Below are positions 10,901 through 22,136 of a stretch of 64,000 nt of DNA, piece by piece. Where the stretch lies: assembly GCF_964204645.1 (NCBI RefSeq), contig NW_027437470.1:1-64000 (forward strand). Reading direction: 5' to 3'. Origin of the DNA: Tubulanus polymorphus. Taxonomy: Eukaryota; Nemertea; Palaeonemertea; Tubulaniformes; Tubulanidae. Made by a program: the position numbers and the translations under genes. Under the pieces are notes generated by a model, which made no database searches, had not been told where the DNA came from, and saw only the letters and a list, made by a program, of their open reading frames with translations. How positions within the stretch are numbered: position 1 is the first letter of the stretch; every line of letters begins with the position of its first letter.

Positions 10901-13025
10901 CCCTAGACTTGAATTATTGGCAGCACTGATCGCTGCACGGCTCGCGAAATTTATCCGTGATGCATTCGACAAGTCAAATTTAAGTTTAACAAAATGTGTT
11001 CTTTGGTCCGATAGTCAGATCACAATACATTGGATTCGGAGTGAGAAGAAATTACCCACATTCGTCGAAAACAGAGTCCGTGAAATTCGGTCTGTCAAAT
11101 TTGACATAATCAATTATTGTCCTACAAAGGACAACCCTGCTGATCTCTTGACTCGGGGCATCAATACCCAAGACTTGGATAATAGTAGATTATGGTGGTT
11201 TGGACCAACTTGGCTGCCTAATGGCGATTGGCCAATTGATCGATTGAATAATTCAACTGTACTATATTGTTCAGTAAATAATTCTGAATCGCACTCTCAA
11301 CAGTGTGCAGAATTAGCTAGTACTAATTCTATCTCAGTTCTATCAACCACCGCAACTCCATCAGAACCGTCTGGAATACAAAAAGTAATAGATGTCGAGC
11401 AATTCAATTCGCTGCATAAATTACTTCGAGTCACAGCATGTGTACTACGCTTTATTTCTATTATGAAGAAGACATGTCAACCTAGACATAATCATATTAC
11501 CGTGCCAGAAATACGTTTGGCTCGTACTACGTGGGTTCGCTCTTTGCAAGATGACGAATTTTCAAATGAAATTAAATGTATTCAGAAAGGGGGACGAGGT
11601 ACCCAATTGACTAAACAATTAAACCTATTCACTGATAAAGAGGGTTTAATTAGATGTGGCGGTCGTTTTCAAAACGCGAATCTTAACTACAACGCTAAGT
11701 ACCCAATATTATTGCCATCGAAGCACCCATACACAAAATTAGTAATTAGTGACGCCCATAAAATGGTTCTACACAGTGGGTTACAATCAACTTTGTGTTA
11801 CATACGTCAATCATATTGGATACCAAGAATTAGGCAAATAGTTAGCCCAATTATTAGAAAATGCTCAGTTTGCATTAGACATGATGGTAAATCATATCGT
11901 GCGCCAATCACGCCTCCGTTACCTGCCTGTAGACTAAAAGAAGCTCCACCCTTTACCATCACAGGCGTTGATTTCACTGGCCATTTATATTATCGCACGA
12001 AACACTCAAAACAGAACAAGGCATACATATGTCTATTTACATGCGCCGTTTCCAGGGCAATACATCTGGAAATAGTCACTGATCTGACGCCTGCTTCCTT
12101 TATGAGAGCATTTCGCAGATTTGCCAGCAGGAGGTCGTTGCCAAGTCAATTGATCTCTGATAATGGTTCAACATTTTTGTCTGCAGAAAACGATATCAAA
12201 GAAATATTCAAATCAACAAAAGTCAGAAACTTTCTGTCTAACAAACTTGTCACTTGGACATTTATACCGAAACGCGCGCCATGGTTTGGCGGATTTTATG
12301 AAAGATTAGTCGGTATAACGAAAAACACTTTGAAAAAAGTAGTTGGTCGAGCGTGTATTACCTTGGACGAATTGTCGACTCTAATTATTGAAATAGAGGC
12401 TACAATAAACGATCGTCCCTTAACGTACATGACAAATGATGACGATGAGATCATTCCCTTAACTCCATCACATTTAATTTGTGGGAGAATGATTACTCTG
12501 TTACCTCAACCGGTAGTTGAAGAAAACGAACTAATTGATCCGAATTTTAACTTACCGCCCATCGGTTTCTCCGACGCGAACAAACGCATGAAATACTTAG
12601 ACAGTCTTTTCCAAGATTACTGGATACGGTGGCGAAATGAATATTTGCCAACCTTAAGGGAAAACCACTGTCAGACGCTAAAGCGGGGTGGAATTACGGA
12701 AAATCATGTCAAAATAGGCGATATAGTGATCGTTCATGATGACTCAAAAAAGAGAATCTTTTGGCAACTCGCTATCATTGAAGGTCTGAACAAGGGCAAC
12801 GACGGTCTTGTGAGATCCGCGGTAATTCGTACTAAAAACGGAATTACGAATAGACCTCTTAAGAAATTATACCCCTTAGAAATCAATTCTGATAGTGGTG
12901 AGAAAATGAATGATGAATCATCGCCACTAATTAGTAATATTCAACCCCCAATGAAAATAAAACGAAATGCAGCATTGAACGCTAGAAATAAAATAAAAAA
13001 CTGGTGTGACAAACTGGTCGACTAA
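7917..13025 (+). CDS. BEL/Pao retrotransposon Gag-Pol polyprotein
   Basis: One uninterrupted frame (stop at 7914-7916 upstream, TAA after 13022) encodes Gag, protease, reverse transcriptase, RNase H and integrase. Taking TTG 8007 as residue 1: a DUF1759-type Gag lies at about 40-200; CCHC knuckle CYNCFGNHMVTAC near 272; aspartic protease (DUF1758 type) with FDEG near 347; reverse transcriptase with YVDN near 755; RNase H with FADAS near 927; integrase with a zinc-binding region, GVDFTG near 1320, DNGSTF near 1385 and FYERLV near 1430; and a DUF5641-like tail. No in-frame ATG starts the Gag: sense sequence that looks genuine continues upstream of 8007, so the start has been lost or lies in another frame. 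The usual D-S/T-G of the protease is DEG and the usual YVDD is YVDN, so activity is doubtful despite the open frame. Confidence 0.92.
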   Translation, partial: NDDEKAGAQVLESDDYLTEIQIKLGRFKLNLDNLLAKIPKPQSLNESVSTINRSSTTSTGSKKVNLPKLALPNFDGDILKWSTFYDNFISAVDSDPHLDDIQKFQYLVAQLTDEAARTIEGLQITSANYKEALTILVERYGQPHKIVNAYIRALLDLQPPQDHESLREFYDSLETYIRGLRALGKSEDAFGDILVPVVFDKLPSPVKTQISREHGDRAWTLKELRDAIRKEIQATQAGASCVNFDNEKLSALHISTKTRKNPASKNNSCAFCKGPHTAFSCDIIVNPKKRQDIIKANRKCYNCFGNHMVTACQSKYRCKVCKGKHHTAIHIDRNTDTHIESKNIHVNIAPTSSPVLLKSAIGQINYGSNSTTVNILFDEGAQCSFITKKSVNELGVRLDKFEKQDVNISTFGENSPGARTLRSIDLKLRTRKGEIGLRALVVPEICPPIQNNVKLAVTNHPYLRNLPLAPYVNTSNCEINLLIGADYYWSIVENEVVRGAGPTAVSSKLGFLLSGPINLNANTSVLHTTCLLNTIHSNDEFSKLSNYWDLEVIGIKETIKSETMNFETYRDNYLKRDTSGKYIANLPWKEDYPPLPTNFDICTARTRSMVKRLSPELRQTYNAIIAEQLSREFIEIVENDDKSQGHYIPHHSVKKESITTPIRIVYDCSCKQGDNPSLNDCLESGPSLINDLVQILIRFRTNNVAFTSDIEKAFLNVKLGENDRNFTKFLWLSDPTDPDSPFKVYRFKSVLFGSTSSPFILNSVVKTHLQSENTEISIDMQSNIYVDNVLSGSHNAKKAIEYFEEATNTMSRGGFILRSWATNDPELRSLIKQQAMGENNEIVNVVGLQWDTISDTLQFSKAIKDPAMCTQSVVSKREVVSVTASLFDPLGLLSPVHIQAKMFIQKLWQSKQTWDEPLSDELSSLWFEIHQQLYACQHTAIQRPYFGQPTSECELHIFADASPNAYGAVAYLKTDKSTSIIMAKSRVKPLKEVTIPRLELLAALIAARLAKFIRDAFDKSNLSLTKCVLWSDSQITIHWIRSEKKLPTFVENRVREIRSVKFDIINYCPTKDNPADLLTRGINTQDLDNSRLWWFGPTWLPNGDWPIDRLNNSTVLYCSVNNSESHSQQCAELASTNSISVLSTTATPSEPSGIQKVIDVEQFNSLHKLLRVTACVLRFISIMKKTCQPRHNHITVPEIRLARTTWVRSLQDDEFSNEIKCIQKGGRGTQLTKQLNLFTDKEGLIRCGGRFQNANLNYNAKYPILLPSKHPYTKLVISDAHKMVLHSGLQSTLCYIRQSYWIPRIRQIVSPIIRKCSVCIRHDGKSYRAPITPPLPACRLKEAPPFTITGVDFTGHLYYRTKHSKQNKAYICLFTCAVSRAIHLEIVTDLTPASFMRAFRRFASRRSLPSQLISDNGSTFLSAENDIKEIFKSTKVRNFLSNKLVTWTFIPKRAPWFGGFYERLVGITKNTLKKVVGRACITLDELSTLIIEIEATINDRPLTYMTNDDDEIIPLTPSHLICGRMITLLPQPVVEENELIDPNFNLPPIGFSDANKRMKYLDSLFQDYWIRWRNEYLPTLRENHCQTLKRGGITENHVKIGDIVIVHDDSKKRIFWQLAIIEGLNKGNDGLVRSAVIRTKNGITNRPLKKLYPLEINSDSGEKMNDESSPLISNIQPPMKIKRNAALNARNKIKNWCDKLVD

Positions 13026-15179
13026 TGCACAGGTTCAGCCTAATCAGAGTATAATTCAAACTTATGTTCATAATGTTTCTTAATATGAGTTAATTTCATT
13101 TTTGAAGATTTATAATGTTAAGAACATGTTCTTCTATGTTTTTCAATTATTAAAATGTGTAAATGACGATCACCATAGTATATATGTAAAATTTAATGTT
13201 AATTGAAATGTAAGTTGAATCTTAACAGTGAAAATCATGTATGTATACATTCAAGCACAAATTGTATTAATGTTGAAATACTATGTAATTTCCTTTCTAT
13301 TATATACCTGAATATATATCGGAGTAAATGTTCTTTTTATATCTGATATTCACATGTTTTTAATTTCAAGAATACGTCAATCAATATTGTAATCTGTTAT
13401 CTCATAATAATGCTATACAATATCCTAGTTATCATGTATACACCTATATTTTAGTTGAGACACAACGCAATGTCAAAGTTTAACGTCAAAGCTTAATGTC
13501 AATGTTTAATGTCAAAGCAATCTCAGTTTTGTGTTAAATGAAGATTAAGAGTAATGCAAACTTAATGTATCGAAGATTTAGTGATTCTGATATGAAATTG
13601 GAAATTGATTAATTTCTCATTTTTTACGTAGGCTTATTAACCTCATAGGTATTCCTAATTGATTATACATCCTATCTTTTCTTCCCGCCGCCGGGAGTGT
13701 TTCGAAAGTTCGGTTACTAAGCCGCTCATCTGGTTTGTGTTTATATATTTACTGTGGATGACATCTTGTTTATGTTTATTCTCCATCTATGTGAAAATAA
13801 AATCAGTCACTTCCAAGGTTTCGTAGTAACCAGACGTGTTGCTTCTTTCTCTCGGATCTGTCCCCTCTGGTCGAATCGAACCTTTCACGACAAAGATGGA
13901 GTAAAAAGAATAACAATATATTGATAAAAGATTTCTCGAAAATGCATAGGCCTCCCAACAGATTTGCGGTGTCGAACATCTTTCTTTAAGCCAGTGTTTC
14001 CAATCTGAAATTGATTCAAGTATATTATCATACCTATTATTTTTATATAGTAGGCTAGGCACTAATTTAGCACACCCACACACATAATAGACATAGGGCC
14101 ATGTTGTATCCAGGGTTCATAGTCTCCATGACCAGTCTCATTCCATGATTTTCAAGCACCTTTTCGAGCCGAATTCAATGACCCAATGTTACTAATACTG
14201 AAACTTCGATAGCATATTTTACACCTGGCTTCCCTTATATCATTACATTTATCGATCCATAGGCTATAATCATCATGCTTAAGCCAAGAATCCTGAAATC
14301 TACATTTTCCAGGCATTCTTACAATCAGTAGACTTTAAGGGCTCTAACAGTGAACTTGTAACTGTGACCTGCAGATGGTAACAAATGACTGATCTAGTTT
14401 TTGAAAATTTGTCTCAAATGTTTTCAAATGAAAAATCAATTGAAACATCAGTAGAGTCAAAAGAACGAAAGCAGGCCATGAACAGATCACACTCAACGTT
14501 TTGCCTATAGCAAATTACATTCAATTGGATTATAAATTAGACAGTGTGTTGCCATATATTTGCATTGACCAGACAGAATCATTGTTTTCATTGTAGTTGA
14601 GATAAATTAAGACTAATTAGACGTGATTAGTCGGAACTAGACCTAACAATACAATGATCAGATCTGATAATGTATAATGCCTAAGCTATAGATTATCTGT
14701 GACTGACCACTTTGAAATCTATGCGCGCAGTAAGGTAGATCACTCTCAATGACCATGACCATGAATCAATGACTTTAGAGGCAATTCCATGACTTTCAAG
14801 GCCTTGAATTGACCTATTCCCATTTCATGACTTTCCATGACTTTCAATGACCGCTATGAACCATGTATGACCCACAGCCCCCGCCCAAGTTGGCAGTTGA
14901 AACATTGACATTGATGGTCCCTGGTCCCTCACAGTAAACTGATAAACTAGCAGCTGCTTATAAGCCCATTCTTGTCCATTATAAAATTGGGTGCATTAAA
15001 TTGTCTTTCTGTTATTGACAAGTCCAGAAGAGAGGCTTTTTTAATGATTAAAAATGACACCTCTCAATCAATTGAAAACATACCTTCATTTCCGCTTGTC
15101 TTTATGCTGACAAACAAATTCAGTGCCAGTTTCGGCTTCGTATTCAGATATGTTTCTGAACACTTCTTCAGCGCGTTTA
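13026..15179. other. Region downstream of BEL/Pao; no LTR pair or gene found
   Basis: I could not match this AT-rich stretch to sequence upstream of the polyprotein, so no LTR pair is called. Short ATGTCAAWG words repeat at about 13470-13520. Between about 14100 and 14870 the words CCATGACTTTC and close variants recur, a simple low-complexity pattern. No exon was recognised. Confidence 0.4.
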
Positions 15180-15320
15180 ATATTATGGAATATGGAAGAC
15201 CTCAGACGACATACGAGATATAAGATACGAGATACAACATACGAGATACAACATACGAGATATAAGATACGAGATACAACATACGAGATACAACATATGA
15301 TATGCGACATACGAATATTA
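15180..15320 (+). repeat. Minisatellite of CATACGAGATA-type units (repeat tail part)
   Basis: About ten near-identical words of the form ATACGAGATAYAA follow the sequence GGAAGACCTCAGAC. The same junction and array occur inverted at about 21478-21555. Open frames across this stretch on both strands are by-products of the repeat. Confidence 0.75.
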
Positions 15321-16403
15321 GTAGGGCGCCATTTTTGGTCACAAGATGTCATTTGTCGTGGAGAAGTTACAGGAATGGGGGATGGGGCAACTCGTCGGAA
15401 TCTTCGAAGGTTAGTGTGAGACACTTAACCTCCGAAATTCAGTTCTAGTAGGCTAATTTAGTAAGTTAGTGGACTTTACAGCCGAGGTTACGGCTCTCCG
15501 TCACCACCACGTGGATGACCGGGTCCCTCGCTTGAAACACGGACGTGACAACGAGTAAATGCAAAATCATACAAAAGCCACTTATAAACACGATACGTTT
15601 TTTGTCAATATTTAATGTGTAAATTGGATATCGAAGTGACACGTTTTTTGTCAATATTTAATGTGTAAATTGGATATCGAAGTTCTGATGGCAATATTGA
15701 TATCTGTAAATTTAGGAAATTTGGATTGTGACTGCCTGTCAGCATATTTTGACAGTTGAGCGCCATCTATCGAACATAAATTGAAGCCAAATTTTACTGC
15801 CAATTTTGCCAATCATTGTATTGTTAGCATGTCTAATTAGTAGTCTGTTGAATTTTAATAATTTTTTATAATGTCTGAGTAGCAAGCCCGTGTCAAGCTC
15901 TTTTGAGGGGCAGTTCTATTGCAAGAAAAAGGGCACTGTTTCACTGTAAAATGGGGCACTTTCTTGTTGAAAAAGCCTGGGCAGATCTTAAATAACAAGT
16001 GCCCGGGTACCTGAAAAATCATTTGAGAATGGATTACTTTTCATTTTCTATAAAATGAGAATTTTTTCCAATTTTCGAAAAATCTTGACCCAAATCTTTA
16101 GGCACTGACTTTTTTGAAAGGGACTTTTCAGGGGGTTCGTTTGCTACCCCCGAACCCCTCTTCGGTATGGGCCGGAGTAGGCCAATCTGATTCCACAGGC
16201 ATTAAAATTGGCCTAAAGTGTTATTCAATTTCGTGTCACATCGATTTTTTTAAAAATTTTGCATAATTCTTTTGAACAAATTGGTCTTAACAAATATCTC
16301 ATGGGTGGATATAGCAACACTTTAAACCCCTGGCAGAGGATATGCGCATGTAGCCTCTTTACAAGTCGAGACCTCTGATCGCTCATTTTAACTTGTTTTT
16401 TAG
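15321..16403. other. No gene seen; contains a 46-bp tandem duplication
   Basis: The only structure I see is a direct 46-bp duplication, units beginning at 15595 and 15641 (each with ACGTTTTTTGTCAATATTTA). Any N-terminal half of the SAM-like domain encoded by the next gene should lie in or before this region, but no exon was recognised. Confidence 0.4.
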
Positions 16404-18849
16404 ATAATTCTATAGACCAGGAGGCATTTCTTCTGCTGGACGAAGAAGCACTTAAAGAATTGATACCCAAAATAGGCCTACGCATCAAGATAAGGAAAAG
16501 GATGCAAGAATTGGAGGGACACATCCTCAATGCCTCCAGTGACAAGGTATGTGCTGTTTTCCAACACACTGCATGTACAGGGTGTCCTGTAAGTAACGCA
16601 ACTTTTTACCCTACTTGGGACTTAAGTCCAAGCGGGCTATTGCGTTCACTTTTCGTCTGTCCGTCCGTCAATAATTTATATCCAGTTTCAGGGTTCAGTT
16701 CCACAAATATATGTTTATATCACAGTCAAATTTTTGTTCTATTATCATTATGTAGGCCTCTTCAGACAATCCAATCAAAAGAGGCATCTTTACTTTACTT
16801 TACAGTACCTTTACTTTGCATATTTACAGTGTACTGGACAGCCTCAAGCATCAACATTTGAGTGTACCAGACAGCCTCAAGCATCAACATTTGAGTGTAC
16901 CAGACAGCCTCAAGCATCAACATCTCAGGGTTAGTTTTTGTAGTAAATCTGTACTAAAGATTCTGTAATGACGCGCAAAAGTTGGTATGAACCTAGTGTA
17001 GCAGACTTTTAGCAAATTCAGTTTAAATTCAGAAAAAATACACATGACTAATGTATCATCAGTTGAATAAGACAATAAGTTGTGTTGGGCTGTTATATTT
17101 CAGGTTTTAATCAACAGACATCTGTGGCAGAGGCACTTGCAGCCATAAGGACAAAACGGCTTGAAGTATGCGCACTACTGCTATACATATTCCTACAATC
17201 TCATTTTGTCCTAACACAAAATTTTTCCATTTTTGCAGGGCAAGACAACAGAAAATATGCCATCCAAAAAAAAGATGAAAAAAACCTGAATTGAAAATAA
17301 CAGCTGGATGGTTAAGATGGAAAAATGATCGTTACGTCCAAGTTAGAAGTGCAAATGGTGGTGGAACGCGCAAGATAGATATGCCACGCAACAGCAATTA
17401 CAATGATATCCTGAAGAAATTGCGAGAGATTTATGACATAAAAACGCCGATTGAAAATTGTGTACTTCTAAGTTTTTGTGAGGAAGAAGTGGATGAAAGC
17501 ATCGCATTAGAAAGCTACAAAGACTCACTCAGTAAAATTGGGAAGCCTCTGTGCTCTCTCTATATAGGGAGGTAAGCAGTCAATGAGATACAATTGGAAA
17601 TGTGAATACTTGTACAGATGTTAATGACTTCTTTAAATGTACACTGTACTTACTAAATGACACCAAAGTGATTAGCACTGATTTTACATTTGAAGACAGA
17701 AGTACTGTAGTTTCTTTCAACGTCTTTAAATTTGCCAATTTATTTCAAATTTTCTGCAATATTACTGAAGTTTAAGATTGAAAAAGGTCAGCATCTATGG
17801 CGTGTGGAATTTCACGTTTCGTCTAACAAGATAAGTCTGTACACTTTACAATTTAAGTAATGATGAGGCAGGTGAAGATGAGACTGGTAATAAGGAGGCA
17901 GATGATGAAGATGTTGCTGGTTATAAAGAGGGAAGTGAAGATGAGGCTGGTAATGAGGAGGTGGGCAAAGAGAAAGATGTGAAAGTGGCTATTGAGAAAA
18001 AAACTGACAGGTAAGGCCACACAAAGAAATACCCTAGTTTCTCATCAGATTTTTTTCTGAAAAGTGACGAGGGCGGGCAAATTCTATTTTTATTGCTTCT
18101 TTTAAATAAAAAGCTCAACCTGAGTACTTAGGAACAGACGCGGGAGGGAAGTTTTTTTTACTCATGCTAAACAAATACCAGTAATGCAAGTAAAACATAT
18201 GCAAAAAACTTTATTCAGAATTAAGTAGCTCCCCAATACCTACACAATCAAACTATATCGACTCATTTAATCGTTAAAAAAAGGCGATTGATGCTTTGCC
18301 GATGCGGGCGAGCGCATTTAGGGACTTCATGACAGGGGCTTTATTTGACTTTCTTGAAAAACTAGGGTATTTCTTTGTGTGGCCTAATATATTGACGCAA
18401 ACACAGATGTAATTGTTTTCTATAGTTTTGGAATAGAATCTTGATAAACTTCTAAGCACTAGAAGCAACACTTCAGTTGTTCCTGGAATGTCGTTATGAA
18501 CAATTTAACCCTTTTGCAATTTCAGTACTGTAGGTGTGCAAAATCAGTTCACTTATCAATTAGGAACCTTAGATGATGTTAAAGCATATCTGGCTGACAA
18601 GCTCGAAAAAGATAATGCGGATAAGTTTGATGAAGAAATGGGCTTCGAGTTACTCAACTACGACCGTGAACAATTTGTGCCTGTTTTCGTGGCTCCCCAC
18701 GTCAAACTCTACATTGAACTGAACAACGTATCAGCCGAAATACGCGAGACGGGATGGGGAGATTTTGCACTGTTGACGCATCATCAAATGTCAGTCCTAA
18801 AAGTGATGAAGGCTGAATATAACTTGACGCATTTAGTGATCGCATTTAG
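16404..18849 (+). CDS. Host gene, SAM-like-domain protein of unknown function, six exons visible, incomplete
   Basis: Exons inferred from AG/GT borders and matching phases: 16404-16546, 16830-16929, 17104-17165, 17239-17571, 17858-18010 and 18526 to about 18849. The first encodes the C-terminal half of a SAM-like domain (EEALKELIPKIGLRIKI). The second is three copies of a 33-bp unit (CTRQPQASTFE). The fourth carries GWLRWKNDRYVQV and a GGGTRK motif of the kind seen in uncharacterised animal SAM proteins. The fifth is acidic (EDEAGNEE). The sixth has no fold I recognise. Phases join cleanly at every junction, but inside exon 17239-17571 an A-run near 17262-17287 requires a one-base shift. This could be a sequencing error or decay. 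The last exon runs directly into a tandem repeat and its true end is unknown. The first exons are missing, so no start is proposed. Confidence 0.6.
16606..16695 (+). repeat. Fragment of the hairpin-headed repeat also found at 50.8 and 57.7 kb
   Basis: ACTTGGGACTTAAGTCCAAG followed by GCGGGCTATTGCGTTC and CTGTCCGTCCGTC matches the first 90 bases of the repeats at 50770 and 57652. It lies inside the first visible intron of the SAM-like gene. Confidence 0.7.
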
Positions 18850-19025
18850 AGAGGCCACTTTCATTTTGCAGATATCAACCTGCCCTGAGAGGCCACTTTC
18901 ATTCGGCAGAAATCAACCTGCCCTGAGAGGCCAGTTTAACTGCTGCTGTTTGAGTTGTGAAATCACCTGCCCTGAGAGGCCAGTTTCATTCTGCAGATAT
19001 CACCTGCCCTGAGAGGCCAGTTTCG
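18850..19025 (+). repeat. Tandem CTGCCCTGAGAGGCCA repeat array at the end of the SAM-gene exon
   Basis: Four to five units of about 37-45 bp share CCTGCCCTGAGAGGCCA and TTTCATTNNGCAGA. The exon reading frame continues through them, but translation there is repeat-derived. The same core appears inverted at about 19890-19947, suggesting the two ends of an inserted element. Confidence 0.65.
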
Positions 19026-19907
19026 TTTCGATAATACAGATTTTTCCTACATTTGCAATCTAGGCTAGGCCTCACGCATGTTACCAAAATGAGTTTAGAA
19101 AATGTGTCGTATGTTTTATATTGACGTAATGAGCAATTGCGCATGCTCTCCTCATCTCTTCGTCACCTCCCATTAATTTGTGAGCAAGCCGATAGCCAGT
19201 TTAATTACGATGCGATAAGGACTTTGTTATTTAACACTAGTGCATTCATATTTATTGATGCAAACAATGTATAGAAATACGTATGCAAATGTAACACAAG
19301 AAAGTGAAGTGCAAAGAAATTAGAAGAAACATATAGCACGTTAATCGTAATAAATTATAGATTACAAATAAAAACAGCGCCGCTTGGAATCATATAATTT
19401 AATTTTTACAAAAAACTTGTATCATCGTTATCATTGATTACCTAACATAGCAGCAAAATTCTATTCCTAAGAATAATTGTGATTTTTCTTCTTCATTAAG
19501 TTATAGATGAAATTTTTTATGATGTTTTGATAAGAAATGTTCCCACAAGGAAAAGTTTTTTTCATTTCTTTATTTCTATGAAAAATATTAGTATTTTTTA
19601 ATTTGTTTCTGAAAAATATCAATTCTAATTCTATTTTCTTATATATTTCAACAAAAATTCATATTTTGATTTTAGGTAACTTTTGTTTCCCTATCGTCTT
19701 GACTTTTTAACTGTTTTAGCTTAATATGATTAAAAGCATTTGTATATCTCAATTTATTTCTATAGAATACAGCGTAGTCTTCTATTGTATGATCGAAAAC
19801 TTTAGTTTGAATCTGAATATCCTGATCACCTTGCCGCCATTTCAGCTCACTCTGTTGTATGGGTTTTCATTTTCTATTGATTCAAACAAATGGCCTCTCA
19901 AGGCAGG
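19026..19907. other. AT-rich interior between inverted CTGCCCTGAGAGGCC repeats
   Basis: No ORF of interest. T-rich and A-rich tracts (19380-19680) dominate. If the flanking repeats are termini, this is the body of a non-autonomous element. Confidence 0.35.
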
Positions 19908-19947
19908 TTCCTGCCCTGAGAAGCCATGTGGCCTCTCAGGGCAGGTT
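19908..19947. repeat. Near-perfect 19-bp-arm hairpin of the GGCCTCTCAGGGCAGG motif
   Basis: Arms 19908-19926 and 19929-19947 are reverse complements with two mismatches, around a 2-base centre. The arm is the same word as in the array at 18850-19025. Confidence 0.75.
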
Positions 19948-21459
19948 CTGGAAAATCTGCAGAATGACTCATATGTTTTCAACATCTACTACGTACTCGG
20001 CGTATACGACGACACGTGCGCGGGCAGTGGCGTATACATTAACTATGAATCAATATGCGAAAAACGTTTCATTTGAAACGAAAAATATTTAGAAATATTC
20101 GATCAACCGCTACCGGGGACCGGCTTCTCGCTACGTCAGTGGGCCACTCTTAGTGTGAGACACCGATGGTCCGTTGATTCGAGTTGGCTCCAAATAAGGG
20201 GCTACAGCCCCTAAATCCACCAAAAACGCCTCAAATTCCAAAATCCATTTTTGAGTGTACAAAAATCCCTCAAAAGTTAGCCATGGCCCCTTCAAATTGG
20301 TGGTGCTAAGAATTGCGCCTAGTCAAGGGTTTAAACTTCGCGTTCGATCGAGGGTTTTCGATGAAGAATGTAAGATACTATATTACGAATGCCGATGACC
20401 AAAGAGTTTAAAAAAAAGTCCGACACACGCGGAATCGGTTTAGTGTACTATGATTTCAACGAATGAATTGAAAAATGGACATGAATTAAAAATACTAAAG
20501 ATAACATAAATTTATTGAATGAATTATTCATTAAATATCAGAATGGAGTTCTGGATTGTATCACTCTCAGCTCCTGGCCCTAGTCCAGCTGATTCGTTTA
20601 TCTCGACGTTTTTTGCGACGGGTGCAAACGCACCATACAAGCAACGTTCCGGTGTTCCGCTAATTCCCTGTCTAAAAAAATGTTACTTGATATTTCCATG
20701 GATCTCTTATCTTTACAAATGTAAGAGCTGTTGTGTTTTGCTGAACACTTATTTATGTGGTTCCTGTAGTTTTGTCAACTCTCGACTCTCAACGGGTGGT
20801 CTAGTGGACTCATCAGTCTGCCCCGGTAGCTCGATAGGGATGGAATTTAGCTGGGGATTTTAAACCTTGAGAGACTGGAGAGCACGGGAGTTCTTAATCT
20901 GGAGACCAGGGCGATGTGCGGGTTCCCGGGTTGTTTGGGATTCAAGAACTCACTGGCAGGGGTCAAACAGCGGAGGAGGGGTACAAGAGGGCCGGGATTT
21001 CCGGCTGCGGAGTTCTTTTTTAGAATTTTTATTTCTGATGCAGAAAAGCCGGCGTTCGGTGAGCGGTGAAGTAGTTATTTTTTCTGCAGGCAGTGAGTAA
21101 CCGGAACCCCGGCTCCTGAACACCAGGCTGTTTTCAGACCAAAGGAAGACAAGAAATAGCACCATATTATGAACTTGAACAGTTTGATATCTTTTTAGTT
21201 TTGTGATTTGAAAAAACTTTTCGTCTCCCGCGGGAGAGAAACGGCCGGCGCGCCTGAGTCCAGGGTGTTCACAGTATGGCCTAATATCGTTGTGTCCGGT
21301 CCAGGTGTCCATATCCAAAAGAAATATATTTCTGGTTTGAATAAAATGTTGACTATGTTGATTTTCGTATAATTGACGATGATTGTACGCTTCACCGTAT
21401 TAAACGATTTATATGCAGTAAATATTGAAAAACATACACTGAGGTGGCGCTAGCGGACG
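19948..21459. other. No gene recognised
   Basis: Several 60-120 residue open frames occur here on both strands (for example 20519-20863 and 20950-21318), but none shows a domain, splice context or repeated coding bias. 20860-21260 is noticeably richer in G+C than its surroundings. Confidence 0.4.
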
Positions 21460-21690
21460 GACACCCGTACTGTAAATAAGTCGTATCTCGTATGTCATAT
21501 CTCGTATGTTGCATCTCATATCTCGTATCTCGAATGTTGTCTGAGGTCTTCCATAGTTTTTGCAATATGGCCGGCATTTTGATAGCGAAAACGACCTTGG
21601 AATCTAATTGAACACTAAGAATGTGTATCCGTAACCGAAAATTGAAAGGTAGTTAACGCGTCCTGGAACTAGGGTCAACCCTGTGAACTT
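21460..21690 (-). repeat. Composite interspersed repeat, inverted relative to copies at 7.7 and 15.2 kb
   Basis: Read on the minus strand it contains the CCCTAGTTCCAGGACGC head, the CCAAGGTCGTT segment, GGAAGACCTCAGAC and then a CATACGAGATA array. The head matches 7690-7815 and the tail matches 15180-15320, so both halves seen elsewhere are contiguous here. Confidence 0.65.
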
Positions 21691-22136
21691 CATCTTCAAA
21701 ACAAATTTGTTGAACAGCAGTGTATCGAAAAACTGTACGTACAGTGTACTGCGAACTGAACGCGGCGTCTTCTCACTTAGAAAATCATCGACTTGACAGA
21801 TTAGTTCGATTTTCGACCGCGGCGGCGCTATACAACATTGGACAAAAGAAACTTTCTACCTTTTGCTCGATCAAGTCGGTCATGACGACGACCTTAAGGC
21901 ATGTCTCTGTAACCGAAGGTAGAGCATAAAACACGGTTCAGGACTCGTCAGCGGACACCGGCCCGGAAAACATTTCAAAACGTGTATTGTCGGTACCTAG
22001 CACGATTTCGGCGTTTTTCGGGAATTCCCTGAAATTTCGGCGTTTTTCGGAAATTCCCTGAAATTTCAGCGTTTTTATTTCAGCGTTTCAGCTTTTCAGT
22101 GTTTCAGCTTTTTCAGCGAAGTTCAGGAACCGCAAT
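21691..22136. other. Short spacer with a 28-bp tandem motif
   Basis: A unit containing TTCGGCGTTTTTCGGGAATT and CCCTGAAATTTC is repeated with decay from about 22008 to 22080, then degenerates to TTTCAGCGTTTCAGC words up to 22120. No gene. Confidence 0.5.

Noticed and set aside
15086-15424. ORFs of about 100 residues on both strands
   Set aside because: They are produced by the CATACGAGATA minisatellite.
20519-21395. Cluster of 66-122 residue ORFs
   Set aside because: No domain, repeated motif or matched splice sites; overlapping on both strands.
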